A stretch of 64,000 bases of DNA from Persephonella atlantica (GTDB lineage: Bacteria; Aquificota; Aquificia; Aquificales; Hydrogenothermaceae), in the NCBI RefSeq assembly GCF_016617615.1, contig NZ_JAACYA010000001.1, positions 744,001-808,000 of the forward strand, written 5' to 3'. The notes under the pieces are model-generated. The model had not been told where the DNA came from. It was given only the letters and a program-made list of their open reading frames with translations, and did no database searches. This document shows positions 16,453 to 26,958 of this stretch, one piece after another (position 1 is the first letter of the stretch; each line of letters opens with the position of its first letter). The translations under genes and the position numbers were made by a program.

Positions 16453-17309
16453 ATATACGATTTGTCAAGATAATCTATTACCGCCTTTTCTCTCAGTTTA
16501 TTTAGCTGTATCTCGTACTCTTTTTTCAGCTTCTCCGATATCTCTTTACCGGTTAGCTTTTGATTTACCACTTTTTTCTTTTCTGAAACTATGTAAACAA
16601 AGTAAACTCCATTTTTAACAGGAACTTCAAAGATGTCTCCTACTTTTCTCTCCCATATGGGAACATCTAACTTTTTTATCAGGTCTCCTTTTTTAATTTC
16701 TCCCAGCAGTCCTCCTTTTTCCGATGTTATAGGGTCATCAGAGTATTTTTTTGCAAGCTCTGTAAAGTTTTTTGCGTTTAGATTTTCTTTTAAAAACTGA
16801 TATTTACTTTTAAAATCTTTGTCTTTTGTGGAAAGGAATATTATTCTCACTGTTCGCAGTTTTACCTCTTTTCCTTCTTTTATACCTCCAAACAACACTC
16901 TTCTGATATGTATCTGAATGTATCTCTGTACTAGGAGCTCTCTTTTTATAAGGTCTTTAAATTCTGTGAAGGATATGTTCTGTTCTTCCAATTTCTTTTT
17001 GAACTGTTCAACAGAGTTTAATCTGTTTGCTTTTGCTATTCTGAGGACAGCCTCTTCTACTTCGCTGGGAGAAACTCTTATACCTGCTTTTTCTGCTGCC
17101 TGAGCAACCAAAATCTGGTCTATCAGTTTTTTCGCTGCCTCTTTTTTATCTTTTATACCAAACCACTGCATAGCCAGCTCTACTTCAGACTTTAAAACAG
17201 GATGACCGTTTACAACAAGCACAATTTTGTCAAAAAGTTTTAAATCTCCTTCTTTCCCGTATGATACAGCTGTAAACAGAAGAAATACAATCAGCAGTCT
17301 TTTAATCAT
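16449..17309 (-). CDS. Periplasmic SurA-like peptidyl-prolyl isomerase
   Basis: Predicted periplasmic chaperone/isomerase for outer membrane proteins. From ATG 17309 it has 286 residues: a signal peptide [18 protein letters not shown], an N-terminal SurA-type helical domain ([18 protein letters not shown] onward) and a parvulin domain from about residue 155. The parvulin part contains [29 protein letters not shown]. The open frame runs 12 codons further upstream, but AAAAAGG precedes 17309 and the signal peptide starts there. It overlaps trpD by four bases and glmU by eight. Confidence 0.88.
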   Translation of the reverse strand: MIKRLLIVFLLFTAVSYGKEGDLKLFDKIVLVVNGHPVLKSEVELAMQWFGIKDKKEAAKKLIDQILVAQAAEKAGIRVSPSEVEEAVLRIAKANRLNSVEQFKKKLEEQNISFTEFKDLIKRELLVQRYIQIHIRRVLFGGIKEGKEVKLRTVRIIFLSTKDKDFKSKYQFLKENLNAKNFTELAKKYSDDPITSEKGGLLGEIKKGDLIKKLDVPIWERKVGDIFEVPVKNGVYFVYIVSEKKKVVNQKLTGKEISEKLKKEYEIQLNKLREKAVIDYLDKSYM

Positions 17310-18750
17310 TTTCTCTCTTTTTCCTTTTTTGTGCGTAGTTTTCAATTATTTTGAGAGGAGACCTCTCTACTGCAAGGGCTCTATCAGGAACATCTTTTGT
17401 TATCACAGAGCCTGAACCTGTTATAGCCTCCTCTCCTACTGTTATAGGAGCAACAAGCATTGTATCACTGCCTATAAATGCTTTGTCCTTTATGACTGTT
17501 TTATGTTTTTTAAATCCGTCGTAATTGCAGGTTATTGTCCCTGCCCCTATGTTAACCTCTTTTCCAATCTCAGCATCCCCTATGTAGGTCAGATGTTTTG
17601 CGGCTGTTTTCTCCCCTATAACGGATTTTTTTACTTCAACAAAGTTTCCTATCTGTGCTCCCTGCTTTATAACAGTATTGTCCCTTATCCTTGCGTAAGG
17701 ACCGACAACAGCATTATCTTCAACAACAGAGTTCTCTATAATAGAGCCTGTTAAAACCCTAACATTTTTCCCTATTTTGGAGTTCTTTATAACGCAGTTT
17801 TCTTCTATTATGCTGTTTTCTCCTATTGATGTTCTTCCCTTTAGAGAGACATTCTGATATATCTCCACATCAGGAGAAAGCTCCACATCAAACTCAATAT
17901 AAACTGTTTCCGGATTGTGGAAGGTTGTCCCTGCATAAGACCAGAACTGGAGATATTTCATTCTCAGGATGTTTTCCACTTTTGACAGATTCCATCTGTC
18001 ATTTACTCCTATAAATTGGGTATAATCTGGAACCAGGAGTGCATAAACTTCTTTTCCCATTTGGTTAAGGAGTTTTATAACATCTGTAAGGTAATACTCC
18101 CTCTGGGCGTTGTTATTCTCTAACCTGTCTATCACCTGTTTCAGATATGGAGCATAAAACAGGTAGATGCCTGTGTTTATCTCGTCTATCTGCTGTTCTT
18201 CATGTGTGGCATCTTTTTCTTCAACGATTCTTACAATTCTGTGGTTTTTATCTTTTATAACTCTTCCATAGCCTAAAGGATTGGGAACTTTTGTGGTCAA
18301 GACAACCCCTGCAACCTTTTCATTACGGTAGTTTTCACCACCTTCAGCAGGTGCTCCTTCAAAGTGAAGCATAGCTTCCATATATTTGACAGCATTTTTC
18401 AGGGTTTCCCCTTCTACCAGCGGCAGATCTCCATTAAGAACCATAACAATTCCGTCAAAGTTTTCCCAGTAAGGTTTTGTCTGGGCAACAGCATGTCCTG
18501 TTCCCAGCTGTTCTTCTTGCTCTACATATATACAGTTTAGACAGTTTATTGCTTTTTTTACCTGTTCTTTTTCATGGCCTATAACATATATGATTCTCTC
18601 TGGATTGCTCCATCTTGCTGCAAGGGATATGTAATGTATCATTGGTTTACCTAATATGTTATGGATAACCTTAGGTTTCTTTGAACGAAATCTTGTTCCT
18701 TTGCCTGCAGCAAGGATTATGGCTACATGTCTTTCGTGATTATGTCCCAT
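17302..18750 (-). CDS. glmU: Bifunctional UDP-N-acetylglucosamine pyrophosphorylase / glucosamine-1-phosphate acetyltransferase
   Basis: Makes UDP-GlcNAc for peptidoglycan and lipid A. The N-terminal nucleotidyltransferase has ILAAGKGTRFRSKKPKVIH (residues about 12-30) and LNGDLPLV. The C-terminal half is a left-handed beta helix with repeated hexapeptides (IGENSIIEENCVIKNSKIGKNV) and the acetyltransferase segment GDAEIGKEVNIGAGTITCNYDG. The 482-residue length is typical. Together with lpxB and waaA it supports a Gram-negative envelope. Confidence 0.96.
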   Translation of the reverse strand: MGHNHERHVAIILAAGKGTRFRSKKPKVIHNILGKPMIHYISLAARWSNPERIIYVIGHEKEQVKKAINCLNCIYVEQEEQLGTGHAVAQTKPYWENFDGIVMVLNGDLPLVEGETLKNAVKYMEAMLHFEGAPAEGGENYRNEKVAGVVLTTKVPNPLGYGRVIKDKNHRIVRIVEEKDATHEEQQIDEINTGIYLFYAPYLKQVIDRLENNNAQREYYLTDVIKLLNQMGKEVYALLVPDYTQFIGVNDRWNLSKVENILRMKYLQFWSYAGTTFHNPETVYIEFDVELSPDVEIYQNVSLKGRTSIGENSIIEENCVIKNSKIGKNVRVLTGSIIENSVVEDNAVVGPYARIRDNTVIKQGAQIGNFVEVKKSVIGEKTAAKHLTYIGDAEIGKEVNIGAGTITCNYDGFKKHKTVIKDKAFIGSDTMLVAPITVGEEAITGSGSVITKDVPDRALAVERSPLKIIENYAQKRKKREND

Positions 18751-18752
18751 TT

Positions 18753-19406
18753 TTACCTCTTTGCGTATGTATTCTCTAATTTATCTATTATATCCATAAC
18801 TTCTGTATTTTTCGTTTTGTAGCTTGCTCTGTTAACTATCAATTTTGCAGAAGATGGTCTTATTTCCTCAATAACAACAAGTCCGTTTTCTCTTAATGTT
18901 CTTCCTGTTTCTACAATGTCCACAATAAAATCAGCAAGACCTACCAGTGGTGCAAGCTCAATAGAACCATAAAGCTCAATAATCTGTGCCTTTATACCTT
19001 TTTTGGAAAAAAATTCTCTTGTTATGTTTGGATACTTTGTTGCAACCTTCAGTGAGGTTGGATTGGAAAAATACTTTTCCCTGTCTTCAGGAAGACCTGC
19101 AACCATTATTGTGCAGGCTCCGATTCCAAGATCCACAGGTCTGTAAACGTCAGCTCTGCTCTCTAAAAGAACGTCATCTCCTGCAACTCCAATGTCAGCA
19201 ACGCCATACTCAACATAGGTAGGAACATCTTTTGCTCTTACCAGTAAAAAATTAAACATCCCTGCCTGTATAACCAGCTTCCTTGAGTCCTGTTTTACCT
19301 CTCTGTCCAGTATCCCTGAATGAACAAAAATCTGTATAGTTTCCTCAAACAGCCTACCTTTAGGCAGAGCGATGGTAATCTTTTCCTTCAACTGCTTTCC
19401 TGCCAT
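18753..19406 (-). CDS. hisG: ATP phosphoribosyltransferase, short form
   Basis: First and feedback-regulated step of histidine synthesis. ITIALPKGRLFEETI opens the protein and GIGACTIMVAGLPED is in the middle. DIVETGRTLRENGLVVIEEI (about 160-180) carries the PRPP-binding loop. At 217 residues it is the short HisG type, which lacks the C-terminal regulatory domain and normally needs a HisZ partner. No hisZ is in this window. It follows minE by three bases. Confidence 0.95.
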   Translation of the reverse strand: MAGKQLKEKITIALPKGRLFEETIQIFVHSGILDREVKQDSRKLVIQAGMFNFLLVRAKDVPTYVEYGVADIGVAGDDVLLESRADVYRPVDLGIGACTIMVAGLPEDREKYFSNPTSLKVATKYPNITREFFSKKGIKAQIIELYGSIELAPLVGLADFIVDIVETGRTLRENGLVVIEEIRPSSAKLIVNRASYKTKNTEVMDIIDKLENTYAKR

Positions 19407-19409
19407 TTA

Positions 19410-19658
19410 TCAAGTTTTTCCTTTTGCAAAAGGAATACTTATCCACAGCTGGTCTACTTCGCCATCGTTTTTCAGCTCAACCTCTATCCTTTTTGAATCA
19501 AACTGGGGATATTTTGAGAAAACCTGTATCAGGTCTTCCTGCAGTATGTCAGCAAAATTTGGCGGTAGCCCTTTCCTCTCGTAAGAGAGAACCATCATAA
19601 GCCTCTGTTTTGCTATCTCGGAAGACTTTTTCCTTCTAAACAGGTCAAATATTGACAT
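19410..19658 (-). CDS. minE: Cell division topological specificity factor MinE
   Basis: Stimulates the MinD ATPase and drives Min oscillation so division occurs at midcell. The 82-residue protein begins MSIFDLFRRKKSSEIAKQRLMMVLSYERKG, the membrane-targeting and MinD-binding part, and continues LQEDLIQVFSKYPQFDSKRIEVELKNDGEVDQLWISIPF, the dimerisation part. It lies two bases after minD in a minC-minD-minE order. Confidence 0.95.
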   Translation of the reverse strand: MSIFDLFRRKKSSEIAKQRLMMVLSYERKGLPPNFADILQEDLIQVFSKYPQFDSKRIEVELKNDGEVDQLWISIPFAKGKT

Positions 19659-19660
19659 TA

Positions 19661-20449
19661 CTACCTCCCAAATAGTCTGGCAAAAAATCCTTTTTTAGTT
19701 TCAAGTTCGTCAAAGGGAACATCCTCCCCTTCTATCCTTCTGGCTATATTCATTAAAGCTTTAGCTGCAGCGTATTCATCAGGATGTAAGACTATCGGTT
19801 CACCTTTGTTTGTAAAGTCAACCATCTTTTCTTCATCAGGAACTATGCCTATCTTTGGTATTTGAAGTATCTCTTCCACATCTTCAACAGAGAGCATCTC
19901 TCCTTTTTTTACCTGATGGGGTTTTATCCTGTTTATTATCAGTTTCATTTCCTTTTTTTCCATGGCTTCCAACAGTCCTATTATCCTGTCTGCATCCCTT
20001 ACAGATGAAACTTCAGGATTTGTAACAACTAAGGCTTCATCTGCTGGAGCAGCTGCCGTTTTAAACCCTCCCTCTATTCCTGCTGGAGAATCTATAAAGA
20101 TGTAATCAAACTCTTCTTTTACTGACTCTACTATTTCCTGAAGCTGTTCAGGTTTTACTGCATCTTTGTCTTTTGTCTGTGCAGCTGGCAGAAGATAAAG
20201 AGAAGAGCCTCTCTTGTCTTTCACAAATGCTTTTTTTGGCTCTACTCTCCCTTCCACAACATCTACTATGTCATAAACAATTCTGTTTTCCAGTCCTAAA
20301 ATCATATCTAAATTTCTCAGTCCTATGTCAGCATCTATAGTGAGAACTTTTCTGCCCATACTTGCAAGGGCAGTGGCTATGTTTGCAGTGATTGTTGTTT
20401 TCCCAACCCCACCTTTTCCTGAAGTAACGACTATTACTCTTGCAGTCAT
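19661..20449 (-). CDS. minD: Septum site-determining ATPase MinD
   Basis: Membrane-cycling ATPase that recruits MinC. The deviant Walker A VVTSGKGGVGKTTITANIATALA is at residues about 6-28, with LTIDADIGLRNLDMILG and YIFIDSPAGIEGG following. The C-terminal KKGFFARLFGR is a short amphipathic membrane-targeting helix, which separates it from the FlhG paralogue at 12226. It has 262 residues. Confidence 0.96.
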   Translation of the reverse strand: MTARVIVVTSGKGGVGKTTITANIATALASMGRKVLTIDADIGLRNLDMILGLENRIVYDIVDVVEGRVEPKKAFVKDKRGSSLYLLPAAQTKDKDAVKPEQLQEIVESVKEEFDYIFIDSPAGIEGGFKTAAAPADEALVVTNPEVSSVRDADRIIGLLEAMEKKEMKLIINRIKPHQVKKGEMLSVEDVEEILQIPKIGIVPDEEKMVDFTNKGEPIVLHPDEYAAAKALMNIARRIEGEDVPFDELETKKGFFARLFGR

Positions 20450-20465
20450 TTTTATTACCTCATTT

Positions 20466-21068
20466 TTATTTTATTCTTTCTATAACAATCTGCTGATTTT
20501 CAATGTATGCTTTTTCAGGATACTCAGGTATTTCAGGATTATCTGGAGACCTTGTTAGATAGCTGGCAATCCTCAATTGCTGGGGAATAAGCTTCAGCGC
20601 CATAACTGTAGCTGTTTCATCTCCGTTTGCACCTGCATGAACTACACCTCTGAGCGTTCCCATCACTATAATATTCCCTGAGGCAATAATATAGGCATCT
20701 GGATTAACATCACCTATAATAAGAACATCTCCATCGTATTCTATTCTCTGTCCGCTCCTTACTGTTTTGTTTATTATCTTTAATGACTTCCTCTCTGTAA
20801 TTTCTGGAATTTTTCTGACAACTTTTTTCTTATTTTCTGCCTTGTATCCTAAAACTTTTGTATTGTATTTTTTCAGCAGCTGCTCAATCTTATCTAACTG
20901 CTCCTCTGAAAGGTTTGTATCTTTCAAATCTAATATGGAAACAGAGCCTTTAAAAAATGCTGAAGACAGCTTTTCTTCTAACTCTTTAAGATTTTCTTCA
21001 AAAGATTTATCACTGTCCAGCTTTATCAGAAGAGCCGGGACAGTTATACCTTTAATCTCTAATCCCAA
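20466..21068 (-). CDS. minC: Septum site-determining protein MinC
   Basis: Inhibits FtsZ polymerisation away from midcell. The N-terminal domain starts GLEIKGITVPALLIKLD. The C-terminal domain is a right-handed beta helix with RSGQRIEYDGDVLIIGDVNPDAYIIASGNIIVMGTLRGVVHAGANGDETATVMALKL, the classic MinC pattern. The start appears to be TTG at 21068, with no in-frame ATG before the conserved motif. It heads the minus-strand run, divergent from lysA. Confidence 0.93.
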   Translation of the reverse strand: MGLEIKGITVPALLIKLDSDKSFEENLKELEEKLSSAFFKGSVSILDLKDTNLSEEQLDKIEQLLKKYNTKVLGYKAENKKKVVRKIPEITERKSLKIINKTVRSGQRIEYDGDVLIIGDVNPDAYIIASGNIIVMGTLRGVVHAGANGDETATVMALKLIPQQLRIASYLTRSPDNPEIPEYPEKAYIENQQIVIERIK

Positions 21069-21150
21069 GTCTATCTCTCTTGAGTAATTTTGTTCTATAA
21101 ACTATCATAATATACTTTAAAACCCATTTTCAATTACAGGAGGAAAATTT

Positions 21151-22413
21151 TTGGAAGGTCTTTTTAGTAGATTTTTTTATTTCAGTAGAGACAGCCTCAT
21201 GTGTGAAAATATACCTGTTTCTGATATTGTTAAAAAAACAGGAACACCTGTATACATATACAGTAAGTCTGCAATTTTGGAAAAGATAAATCAGTACAAA
21301 GAAGCCTTCAAAGATTATCCTACCCTGATATGTTACGCCGCAAAGGCAAATTCTAATATATCCGTGCTGAAGATATTTCAGGAAAACGGCCTTGGTCTTG
21401 ACATTGTTTCAGGGGGAGAGTTATACAGAGGACTGAAAGCAGGATTTAACCCACAAAAAATTGTTTATGCAGGTGTTGGAAAGACTGATGAAGAGCTTAA
21501 GCAGGCTATTGAGGCTGGTATACTGTCATTTAACGTAGAAAGTCTGATGGAATTGGATGTGTTAGACAGCATAGCTGAGAGTCTCGGAAAAAAGGCAAAC
21601 GTATCCATCAGAATAAACCCTGACGTTAATCCCAAAACACATCCATACATATCAACAGGCCTGAAGAAAAGCAAGTTTGGTATAGATATGGAAGATGCCC
21701 TAAAGGCTTATAGAACTGCTTCAAAGAAAAAAAACCTGAACATTGTTGGTATACACTGTCATATAGGTTCTCAGATTATGGACGTCTCTCCATACAGGGA
21801 AGCTGTTGAAAAAACAGTTGAGCTTGTGTTTAAACTGAAAAAAGAGGGAATAAACCTCTCCCACATTGATATAGGAGGAGGACTTGGTATAAAGTACAGA
21901 CCAGAAGACAGTCCTCCCTCACCACAGGATTTAGCAGAGATGGTCATTCCCATTGTAAAAGAGACAGGTTTGAAGCTGATTATTGAACCGGGAAGGTCGT
22001 TAATTGGAGAAGCAGGTATACTGGTATCACAGGTGTTATTCCTGAAAGATAAAGGGGAGAAGCATTTTATTATTATAGATGCAGGTATGAATGACCTGCT
22101 GAGACCAGCTGTGTACAACGCATACCATCATATACTTCCAGTGGAGAAAAAAGGTGAAACAGTTACTGCAGACATTGTAGGTCCTATCTGTGAAACAGGT
22201 GATTTCTTTGCAGTTGATAGAGAGATAGATAATGTAAGCAGAGGCGATTATCTTGCTGTTATGAGTGCAGGTGCTTACGGATTTTCTATGTCTTCAAACT
22301 ACAACTCAAGGCCAAGAGCTGCCGAAATCCTGGTGGAAAAAGACAGTTTCCATACAGTAAGAAAAAGGGAAACCTATGAAGATTTAATAAAACTTGAAGA
22401 AGAGGTGATGTGA
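21151..22413 (+). CDS. lysA: Diaminopimelate decarboxylase
   Basis: PLP enzyme for the last step of lysine synthesis. It has 420 residues with CYAAKANSNISVLKIF (the PLP lysine is in YAAKAN, about residue 69), GIHCHIGSQI, HIDIGGGLGIKY, EPGRSLIGEAGIL and the C-terminal CETGDFF and GAYGFSMSSNYNSRPR motifs. The start is TTG at 21151, with AGGAGG seven bases upstream. It ends immediately before purD, so the two are co-transcribed. Confidence 0.95.
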   Translation: MEGLFSRFFYFSRDSLMCENIPVSDIVKKTGTPVYIYSKSAILEKINQYKEAFKDYPTLICYAAKANSNISVLKIFQENGLGLDIVSGGELYRGLKAGFNPQKIVYAGVGKTDEELKQAIEAGILSFNVESLMELDVLDSIAESLGKKANVSIRINPDVNPKTHPYISTGLKKSKFGIDMEDALKAYRTASKKKNLNIVGIHCHIGSQIMDVSPYREAVEKTVELVFKLKKEGINLSHIDIGGGLGIKYRPEDSPPSPQDLAEMVIPIVKETGLKLIIEPGRSLIGEAGILVSQVLFLKDKGEKHFIIIDAGMNDLLRPAVYNAYHHILPVEKKGETVTADIVGPICETGDFFAVDREIDNVSRGDYLAVMSAGAYGFSMSSNYNSRPRAAEILVEKDSFHTVRKRETYEDLIKLEEEVM

Positions 22414-23694
<1,281 letters not shown>

Positions 23695-23755
23695 AAAATA
23701 TTTTTTTGTTGATTTATAATAAAACCACGTTTGATTTTTAAAAAGGAGGGTTGTA

Positions 23756-25465
23756 ATGCTTACCTATGATGTCTTAATTGTTGGTGCAGGCGGCGGCGGA
23801 CTTATGGCAGCACTTGAAGCAAGTAAAGCAAAAGATGTGAAGGTTGGCGTTGTAACAAAGGTATATCCAACCCGCTCACATACAGGGGCTGCACAGGGAG
23901 GAATAAATGCTGCTCTTGCAAATGTTGACCCATCAGACAGCCCAGAAGTTCATACATTTGACACAGTGAAAGGCTCAGACTATTTAGGAGACCAGGATGC
24001 TATTGAGTTTATGTGTACAGAAGCTCCAAAAAGGATATACGAATTGGAGCATTTAGGGGTTCCATTTTCCAGACTTCCTGACGGAAGGATAGCACAGAGA
24101 CCTTTCGGTGGAGCAGGATTTCCAAGAACATGTTATGCAGCTGACAAAACAGGTCACGTTATACTACACACACTTTACGAGCAGTGCCTGAAAAACGACG
24201 TCGATTTCCTCAACGAGTGGTTTGTAAAAGAACTGTTAGTTGATAACGGAGAAGCAAAAGGGGTTGTTGCCATAGACATCAGGTCTGGTGAAGTTCACGT
24301 AATAAAGGCAAAGGCCGTTATATTTGCAACAGGAGGATACGCAAGAGTTTACTGGGTAAGAAACTCCAACGCTATAGGTTCAACAGGAGATGGAGTCGCT
24401 CTGTGTTATAGAGCTGGCATTCCTATAAAAGATATGGAGTTTGTCCAGTTTCACCCTACAGGTCTCAGGTCTACAGGAATACTGGTTACAGAAGGAGCAA
24501 GAGGGGAAGGTGGATACCTGATAAACAACAAAGGAGAAAGATTTATGGAAAGATACGCTCCAAATAAGATGGAGCTCGCCCCAAGGGATATGGTCTCAAG
24601 GGCTATTGAAACAGAGATATTGGAAGGTAGAGGATGGGGCGAAGGTATGATGGCATATGTCCATCTTGACCTGAGACATTTAGGAGCAAAGAAAATAAAA
24701 GAGAGACTTCCACAGATTAGAATGCTTGCAATAGATTTTGAAGGTGTTGACCCGATAGAAGAACCAATACCAGTAAGACCAACAGCCCACTACTCAATGG
24801 GTGGAATACATGTGGAGGATTACAAAACATCAATGACCCCTGTTAAAGGTGTTTATGCTGTTGGAGAGTGTGCATGCGTTTCTGTTCATGGAGCAAACAG
24901 ACTGGGAGGAAACTCTCTCCTTGATATCGTAGTATTTGGAAAACCAGCTGGAGCAGCTGCTGTTGAGTATGCAAGGAGCAAACCAGAAGATAACTCCTAC
25001 AACTACAAGGCAGAAGAAGAAAGAGCAAGAAAAGAGATAGAAGAGCTCCTCAAGAAAGAAGGAACAGAAAACATAAACACCATCAGAATGGAAATGGCTC
25101 AGACAATGTGGGACAAAGTGGGAATATTCAGAGAAGAAAAATCTATGCAGGAGGCTATAGAAAAGATAAAAGAGCTGAAAGAAAGATACAAAAATTTAGC
25201 ACCGGGAGACAGCGGAAAGCTATTTAACACAGCTCTGATAAATTACCTTGAGCTGGGATACCTCCTTGACCTGGCAGAAGTAATTGCTATAACAGCAGAG
25301 ATGAGAAAAGAGTCCAGAGGAGCACACGCAAGAAGGGACTATCCTGAAAGGGACGATGATAACTTCCTGAAGCACTCACTGGCTTACTACACAGAAGATG
25401 GTCCAAAGATAGAGTATGCAGAGGTCAGAATAACAAAATATCAGCCTCAAGAGAGAAAGTACTGA
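23756..25465 (+). CDS. sdhA: Succinate dehydrogenase / fumarate reductase flavoprotein subunit
   Basis: FAD subunit that interconverts succinate and fumarate; in Aquificae this links to the reductive TCA cycle. Visible are the FAD loop DVLIVGAGGGGLMAALEA, the covalent-FAD segment TRSHTGAAQGGINAAL (His near 43), EFVQFHPTG, TEGARGEGGYLIN, the catalytic HYSMGGIHV and GANRLGGNSLLDIVVFGK. It has 569 residues and AAAGGAGGG upstream. No iron-sulfur or membrane subunit follows; a hairpin terminator lies eight bases after the stop. Whether it works as SdhA or FrdA cannot be decided here. Confidence 0.93.
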   Translation: MLTYDVLIVGAGGGGLMAALEASKAKDVKVGVVTKVYPTRSHTGAAQGGINAALANVDPSDSPEVHTFDTVKGSDYLGDQDAIEFMCTEAPKRIYELEHLGVPFSRLPDGRIAQRPFGGAGFPRTCYAADKTGHVILHTLYEQCLKNDVDFLNEWFVKELLVDNGEAKGVVAIDIRSGEVHVIKAKAVIFATGGYARVYWVRNSNAIGSTGDGVALCYRAGIPIKDMEFVQFHPTGLRSTGILVTEGARGEGGYLINNKGERFMERYAPNKMELAPRDMVSRAIETEILEGRGWGEGMMAYVHLDLRHLGAKKIKERLPQIRMLAIDFEGVDPIEEPIPVRPTAHYSMGGIHVEDYKTSMTPVKGVYAVGECACVSVHGANRLGGNSLLDIVVFGKPAGAAAVEYARSKPEDNSYNYKAEEERARKEIEELLKKEGTENINTIRMEMAQTMWDKVGIFREEKSMQEAIEKIKELKERYKNLAPGDSGKLFNTALINYLELGYLLDLAEVIAITAEMRKESRGAHARRDYPERDDDNFLKHSLAYYTEDGPKIEYAEVRITKYQPQERKY

Positions 25466-25472
25466 TTACTAC

Positions 25473-25492
25473 AGCCCCTATCTGGGGCTTTT
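25473..25492 (+). terminator. Rho-independent terminator after the sdhA-type gene
   Basis: AGCCCC and GGGGCT form a perfect six-pair stem around the loop TATCT, followed by a short T run. It separates the flavoprotein gene from pyrK. Confidence 0.8.
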
Positions 25493-25555
25493 CTTCACAT
25501 ACAGTCTCCGTGATACAATAATATCTCCAACCACTCTTTCAGGAGAAATCAAAAA

Positions 25556-26335
25556 TTGATTGAAGACAGAGAGTACGAAATTATTGAAAACAGATACATT
25601 TCTGGAATAACATGGCTTCTCAGAATAAAAGCCCCTTCACTAAAGAATGCTCCTGCTGGCTCCTTTGCAATGGTAAGGGCTACTCACCACCTCCAATACG
25701 ACCCTATGATGAGGAGAGCTTTTGCCATTGCTGACGTTCAGGATGACGAGATACTGATGTTTTACGACGTTTACGGCAAAGGAACATTGATGCTAACACA
25801 CAAAAAGCCAGGAGATAAAGTATCCGTCCTTGCTCCCCTTGGCAGAAATTTCTTTCCAGAACATTACGAGCATTACATACTTGTTGGTGGTGGAATAGGA
25901 TTTGCAGGACTGTCACTATTTATGAAGAAACTAAAAGAAAAAGGGAAAAAATTTATAGCTATTTACGGAGTTAGAAGAAAAGAGCAGCTGTCTATGCTTG
26001 AATGGATTAAAGAAAACGGCTTTGAAGATGATGTGATTGTTTATACAGAAGACGGAAGTTACGGAGAAAAGGGGCTTGTTACAAGAGATTTAGAAGAGCT
26101 TATATCACAAAACCCCGGCACAGCCCTCGCAGTATGCGGACCAAAAGGAATGATGAGAGCTGTTATGGATGTTGCAAAAAAAACAAAAGCACCTGCATAT
26201 CTATCTTTAGAGAGCAAAATGGCCTGCGGATTTGGTATATGTATTGGATGTGTAGTAAAAGACACAGAAAAAGACAGTTACGTTAGAGTGTGTTATGAAG
26301 GACCAGTTTTTGACGGTTATAAAATCCAGCTTTAG
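25556..26335 (+). CDS. pyrK: Dihydroorotate dehydrogenase electron-transfer subunit (PyrK-like)
   Basis: FAD and [2Fe-2S] protein that passes electrons from dihydroorotate dehydrogenase to NAD. It has 259 residues: a ferredoxin-reductase-like FAD domain (PMMRRAFAIADV near 51), an NAD domain (HYILVGGGIGFAGLSLFMKKL near 104) and the C-terminal cluster motif CGFGICIGCVV with a fourth Cys in RVCYEGPVFDGYKI. The start is TTG at 25556, with AGGAG ten bases upstream. No pyrD is adjacent. Confidence 0.88.
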   Translation: MIEDREYEIIENRYISGITWLLRIKAPSLKNAPAGSFAMVRATHHLQYDPMMRRAFAIADVQDDEILMFYDVYGKGTLMLTHKKPGDKVSVLAPLGRNFFPEHYEHYILVGGGIGFAGLSLFMKKLKEKGKKFIAIYGVRRKEQLSMLEWIKENGFEDDVIVYTEDGSYGEKGLVTRDLEELISQNPGTALAVCGPKGMMRAVMDVAKKTKAPAYLSLESKMACGFGICIGCVVKDTEKDSYVRVCYEGPVFDGYKIQL

Positions 26336-26344
26336 GGGAAAGCT

Positions 26345-26830
26345 ATGAGATACGAGATAACAAAGAAATTTAAGTTTGAAGCAGGACACAGAGTGTGGAA
26401 GCAGAACTTAACATCAGGAAAAGGGGCACGGCTGATGGGAGGTGAGATACCACCTAATCCCTGCCTGAATATACACGGACACAGCTACAAAGTGGAAGTT
26501 ACAGTAGGTTCAGACACACTGAACGAACAGGAAATGGTGATAGATTTTTACCACATAAAAGCAGCACTGAAGGACCTTATTGACAACAAGCTTGACCACT
26601 CTTTCATTATTGACAAAAACGACCCATTATATCCTTCCTTTAAGGAGCATTTTGGATTTTTGAAGCTGTTTGTTGTTGATTTCTGTCCCACAGCTGAAGC
26701 CATTGCAAAATTTATATATGACTTTCTCACAGAAAAACTTGATGAAGCAGGGCTTCTTGAAGATATAAAGGTTGTATCTGTCACCGTATGGGAAACAGAA
26801 ACAGGTAAAGCTGTATATCGGGGACAGTAG
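26345..26830 (+). CDS. queD: 6-carboxy-5,6,7,8-tetrahydropterin synthase
   Basis: Makes the carboxy-tetrahydropterin precursor of queuosine. It has 161 residues with the zinc His in FEAGHRVW, the catalytic-Cys region PNPCLNIHGHSYKVEV (more zinc His), KLDHSFIID and a C-terminal glutamate in VTVWETETGKAVY. It complements queA at 8774. The stop codon TAG overlaps a GTG that begins a small reading frame. Confidence 0.93.
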   Translation: MRYEITKKFKFEAGHRVWKQNLTSGKGARLMGGEIPPNPCLNIHGHSYKVEVTVGSDTLNEQEMVIDFYHIKAALKDLIDNKLDHSFIIDKNDPLYPSFKEHFGFLKLFVVDFCPTAEAIAKFIYDFLTEKLDEAGLLEDIKVVSVTVWETETGKAVYRGQ

Positions 26831-26958
26831 TGGAGCTTTTTTACATTGCTGTTGTAATCTTTATAATGTTATTTATGACAGGGCTTTACTTTGTAGTGGG
26901 ATACAGATTTATAAAAAAACATAAGGGAAAGAAAGATGGCAATAATAAAACCATATAA
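26830..26958 (+). CDS. Small single-pass membrane protein, 42 residues
   Basis: A GTG overlapping the queD stop (TAGTG) opens a 42-codon frame encoding one hydrophobic helix (about residues 3-24). A strongly basic tail follows (RFIKKHKGKKDGNNK), and the stop is TAA at 26956-26958. It fills the otherwise empty 105-base gap between queD and the carbonic anhydrase gene and overlaps the latter by 23 bases. The helix-plus-positive-tail layout and the coupled start support a real gene; no family is recognised. Confidence 0.55.
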   Translation: MELFYIAVVIFIMLFMTGLYFVVGYRFIKKHKGKKDGNNKTI

